This document shows, piece by piece, positions 61,551 to 64,000 of a stretch of 64,000 bases of DNA (position 1 is the stretch's first letter; every line of letters begins with the position of its first letter). The DNA comes from Niastella vici (lineage in GTDB: Bacteria; Bacteroidota; Bacteroidia; Chitinophagales; Chitinophagaceae): positions 372,001-436,000 of the forward strand of contig NZ_LVYD01000001.1 in the NCBI RefSeq assembly GCF_002077945.1. Reading direction: 5' to 3'. Made by a program: the position numbers and the translations under genes. The notes beneath the pieces were generated by a model, which searched no databases, had not been told where the DNA came from, and saw only the letters and a list, made by a program, of their open reading frames with translations.

Positions 61551-62144
61551 TTATGCAGAAACAGTTTCGCTTTGACCTTCAAACAATTTTTGTTCTCTAT
61601 CGTATCTACCTAACCACCAACCGGTTTCGGCCATTTGTGTATTTACTTCTTTGGCGCCAATACTGGTCAGGAACGAACTTACTTCGCTTTCGTTTGTTTT
61701 TGGTGTACACTCAATAACCATAACAAACAGGTCGTCGGTTGAACGCAGGTGAAAGTGGTGCTTTTTTACAAAAGGCGCCAACTGACACAGATACATGAAA
61801 GTGATCACCATACCTACGCAAGAACACAATACAGTGAACTCAAAGGTAATGGGGATCCAGGCTGGCAATGCAAAGTGCGGTTTACCACCCACGTTAAACG
61901 GCCAGTCAACAGTAAATACCCATGTCATGAATGACAACATGGAAGTGGTACCAAAAAGAGCGTATAAAAATCCTGCTGTATGGATGCTGGTATCCCGTAA
62001 ACCCATGGCCTGGTCTAAGCCGTGAATGGGGAAAGGGGTATACACATCGTGCAGCTTGTAACCTGATTTGCGTACTTTTTTAACGGCATCAAATAACGGC
62101 CCCTCTTCATCAAAACAACCGACAACAAATTTTTTAACAGCCAT
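61551..62144 (-). CDS. actD: Alternative Complex III subunit ActD (DUF3341)
   Basis: The 197-residue protein starts KKFVVGCFDEEGPLFDAVKKVRKSGYKLHDVYTPFPIHGLD, the DUF3341 signature. Two helices follow (about 57-76 and 97-120), and then a C-terminal periplasmic or cytosolic domain (DDLFVMVIE). ActD is a structural membrane subunit. It is 18 bp before actE and 61 bp after actC. Confidence 0.92.
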   Translation of the reverse strand: MAVKKFVVGCFDEEGPLFDAVKKVRKSGYKLHDVYTPFPIHGLDQAMGLRDTSIHTAGFLYALFGTTSMLSFMTWVFTVDWPFNVGGKPHFALPAWIPITFEFTVLCSCVGMVITFMYLCQLAPFVKKHHFHLRSTDDLFVMVIECTPKTNESEVSSFLTSIGAKEVNTQMAETGWWLGRYDREQKLFEGQSETVSA

Positions 62145-62204
62145 ATAAAGATTTTGATATTTCTTATTTCGTGTTTTCTGTTTCTATTATGCCTCTCCTA
62201 CCTA

Positions 62205-63656
62205 TTAATGATGATCGCTGTGGATCTCATGATACAAATGATCGGCGCTTTCCTTTTCAACATTGGCATGGCCTTTCTTGTAGTTCTCACCTGAACGCTT
62301 CAGAATGTGCTTGATTTCAGCCACCGCAATTACGGGGAAGAATTTCGAGAACAGGAAGTAGCAGGTAAAGAACAAACCGAACGTACCCATATAGAACCCG
62401 ATCTCCCAAATAGATGGTGCATAATAAGTACTCCAGCTACTGGGCAGGTAATCGCGGTAGATAGAGGTAACAATGATCACAAAGCGCTCGAACCACATAC
62501 CGATGTTTACGATCACCGACATAAAGAATGTCACCACCAGGTTACGGCGCAATTTGCGGAACCAGAAGATCTGCGGAGAGATCACATTACAACCCATCAT
62601 CAGCCAGTAGGCCCAGCCATAGGGGCTGAAAATGTTCAACCGGTTCTGAGCGAATGCCCAACCTTCGTTGGGGTTTTGGCCATACCATGATATGAACAAC
62701 TCGGTTAAGTAGGCAACACCTACGATTGAACCGGTCAATACAATTACTTTGTTCATCACCTCAATGTGCTCGATGGTGATATATTCTTCCAGGCTCAGCA
62801 CTTTACGGCTTACCAACAGCAGGGTTTGCACCATCGCAAAACCTGAGAAGATGGCACCCGCAACGAAGTAAGGCGGGAAGATGGTAGTGTGCCAACCAGG
62901 AACAACTGAAGTGGCGAAGTCGAACGATACCACCGTGTGCACTGATAATACCAGCGGGGTACTCATACCGGCCAGTACCAGCGATAAGCTTTCGTGGCGT
63001 TGCCAGTGTTTGGTAGAACCGGTCCAGCCGAAGGACAGCAGACCGTACATATATTTACGCCATTTCAATTTGGCGCGGTCACGTACGGTAGCGAGGTCAG
63101 GAATAAGACCAGAGTACCAGAACAACAATGATACAGTGAAGTATGTAGAGATCGCGAATACGTCCCACAACAGCGGCGAGTTAAAATTCACCCATAACGG
63201 ACCGCGGGTATTTGCATAAGGCAGTACGAAGAAGGCCATCCACACACGACCCATGTGCCAGATCGGGAACTGACCGGCGCACATTACCGCGAAGATGGTC
63301 ATCGCTTCCGCAGCGCGGTTCACACCCGTTCTCCATCCCTGGCGGAACAGCAACAGGATCGCAGAGATCAAAGTACCGGCGTGACCGATACCCACCCACC
63401 ACACGAAGTTGGTGATGTCCCAGCCCCAACCGATGGTTTTGTTCAGGTTCCACTGACCTACACCATAGGTCACCTCGCGATAGATTGAAAATACACCAAA
63501 GCCTAACAATCCAAGGGAGATTAAGAAACCGACCCACCAGAGGCGACTAGGGTTTGCTTCAATAGGACGCACAATATCTTCCGTAACCTGGTGATAATTC
63601 TTGTCGTTGTCTACCAGCGGAGGTCTTACTTGCGATTCGTATCTTAATAATGCCAT
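62205..63656 (-). CDS. actC: Alternative Complex III subunit ActC (NrfD/PsrC family)
   Basis: The 483-residue membrane protein has ten helices of the NrfD/PsrC family. WVGIGHAGTLISAILLLFRQGWRTGVNRAAEAMTIF holds conserved His and Arg residues near the quinol site, and FDFATSVVPGWHTTIFPPYFVAGAIFSG is typical. In ACIII it binds quinol and may translocate protons. It follows actB by 78 bp on the minus strand. Confidence 0.94.
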   Translation of the reverse strand: MALLRYESQVRPPLVDNDKNYHQVTEDIVRPIEANPSRLWWVGFLISLGLLGFGVFSIYREVTYGVGQWNLNKTIGWGWDITNFVWWVGIGHAGTLISAILLLFRQGWRTGVNRAAEAMTIFAVMCAGQFPIWHMGRVWMAFFVLPYANTRGPLWVNFNSPLLWDVFAISTYFTVSLLFWYSGLIPDLATVRDRAKLKWRKYMYGLLSFGWTGSTKHWQRHESLSLVLAGMSTPLVLSVHTVVSFDFATSVVPGWHTTIFPPYFVAGAIFSGFAMVQTLLLVSRKVLSLEEYITIEHIEVMNKVIVLTGSIVGVAYLTELFISWYGQNPNEGWAFAQNRLNIFSPYGWAYWLMMGCNVISPQIFWFRKLRRNLVVTFFMSVIVNIGMWFERFVIIVTSIYRDYLPSSWSTYYAPSIWEIGFYMGTFGLFFTCYFLFSKFFPVIAVAEIKHILKRSGENYKKGHANVEKESADHLYHEIHSDHH

Positions 63657-63733
63657 GTTATATGCTTTTAGCTATTTCTTCCCGATCTACCGGGAAAATG
63701 TTAGCCGAAAAATGTTTATATCAACCTAATTAC

Positions 63734-64000
63734 TTATCCTTTATGCTCAGCAGCAGGTTCGGCAGCAGCTGCAATGTGTTCTCCACCACCCAGCACGCCT
63801 TCATTGCTGATCTCGTGCGTGTTTCTCACTTTGGCGAGGTAGTTCACATTTGGCATGGTGTGAATTTCTTCCAGCGCATAGTAAAGGCGGTTATCGTTCT
63901 CTTCCCGCGTTTTTGCAATGGCGCTTTCTGTATTGTTCACGTTACCAAATACAATGGCGTCGGCTGAACAGGCCTGTTGACAGGCAGTTTGGAAGTCTCT
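63734..64000 (-). CDS. actB: Alternative Complex III subunit ActB, C-terminal end (truncated by window edge)
   Basis: The frame is open to base 64000, so only about 88 residues are seen. FQTACQQACSADAIVFGNV contains the end of an iron-sulfur Cys cluster, and RLYYALEEIHTMPNVNYLAKVRN follows, as in the ferredoxin-like domain at the end of ActB. ActB fuses a molybdopterin-oxidoreductase-like domain without cofactor to an Fe-S domain. Its position before actC fits the known order. An internal ATG at 63940 is not a start. Confidence 0.88.
   Translation of the reverse strand, partial: RDFQTACQQACSADAIVFGNVNNTESAIAKTREENDNRLYYALEEIHTMPNVNYLAKVRNTHEISNEGVLGGGEHIAAAAEPAAEHKG

Noticed and set aside
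63650-63967. Plus-strand frame of 105 residues
   Set aside because: It lies opposite the actB end and the actC start and has no independent support.

Overview
The window looks like a piece of a Bacteroidota chromosome, most likely from the Chitinophagaceae (a Chitinophaga/Niastella-like organism). The evidence is the recurrent -7 promoter element TAnnTTTG a few bases before start codons, few Shine-Dalgarno sequences, PorT-type and other Bacteroidota-style secreted proteins, and an ACIII-caa3 respiratory operon in the order known from this phylum. I see no insertion sequence, phage, integrase or CRISPR array. The gene content is mostly chromosomal housekeeping.

Layout. 1-3.9 kb: the end of an alpha/beta hydrolase, then small secreted proteins, including two paralogous pairs. 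4-7.2 kb: a lipid kinase convergent with a membrane-anchored patatin-like phospholipase. 7.3-15.5 kb: haem A synthase (ctaA) followed by a sulfur block on the minus strand. That block holds a DsrE protein, a TsdA-like dihaem cytochrome, a Tat-exported DsrE-like protein, a paired YeeE/YedE transporter, a CstB-like persulfide dioxygenase-rhodanese fusion, a TauE/SafE exporter and a Crp/Fnr regulator. Three Crp-type palindromes (GTGA-N6-TCAC class) lie before transport and oxidation genes of the block. 15.5-32.3 kb: mixed housekeeping genes (rnhB, Sua5/YciO, KorB-like OFOR beta, an S9 peptidase, M23 peptidase, MFS pump, DUF72, an RRM protein with a long leader, a dihaem cytochrome). 32.5-36.4 kb: a gnd-zwf-pgl operon for the oxidative pentose phosphate pathway. 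36.6-41.2 kb: glycosyltransferase plus deacetylase, Dabb, dgt. 41.2-43.6 kb: acyl-CoA dehydrogenase and its MarR neighbour. 44-47.4 kb: hydrolase, glycosyltransferase and an orphan ABC permease. 48-50.4 kb: an Lrp/AsnC regulator, two unusual tRNA-like genes, and trmB-DUF5522-ATL. 50.4-64 kb: a dehydrogenase, then SCO/DUF420 and the cytochrome oxidase plus Alternative Complex III operon, read right to left and cut by the window end inside actB.

How it fits together. The right end encodes an electron path from quinol through ACIII (ActB-F) to a caa3-type oxidase, with haem A assembly (ctaB here, ctaA at 7-8 kb) and copper delivery (SCO). The sulfur block could feed electrons from thiosulfate or persulfide into c-type cytochromes.

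The two most unusual signals are not protein genes. The first is a tandem pair of class II tRNA-like genes (48647-48781 and 48806-48973) with variable arms of about 64 and 97 nt and GUC in the anticodon position. The second is a run of nine units with an exact 21-bp period at 43802-43999. Each unit carries an AATTNAATT core in which the centre base takes all four values.
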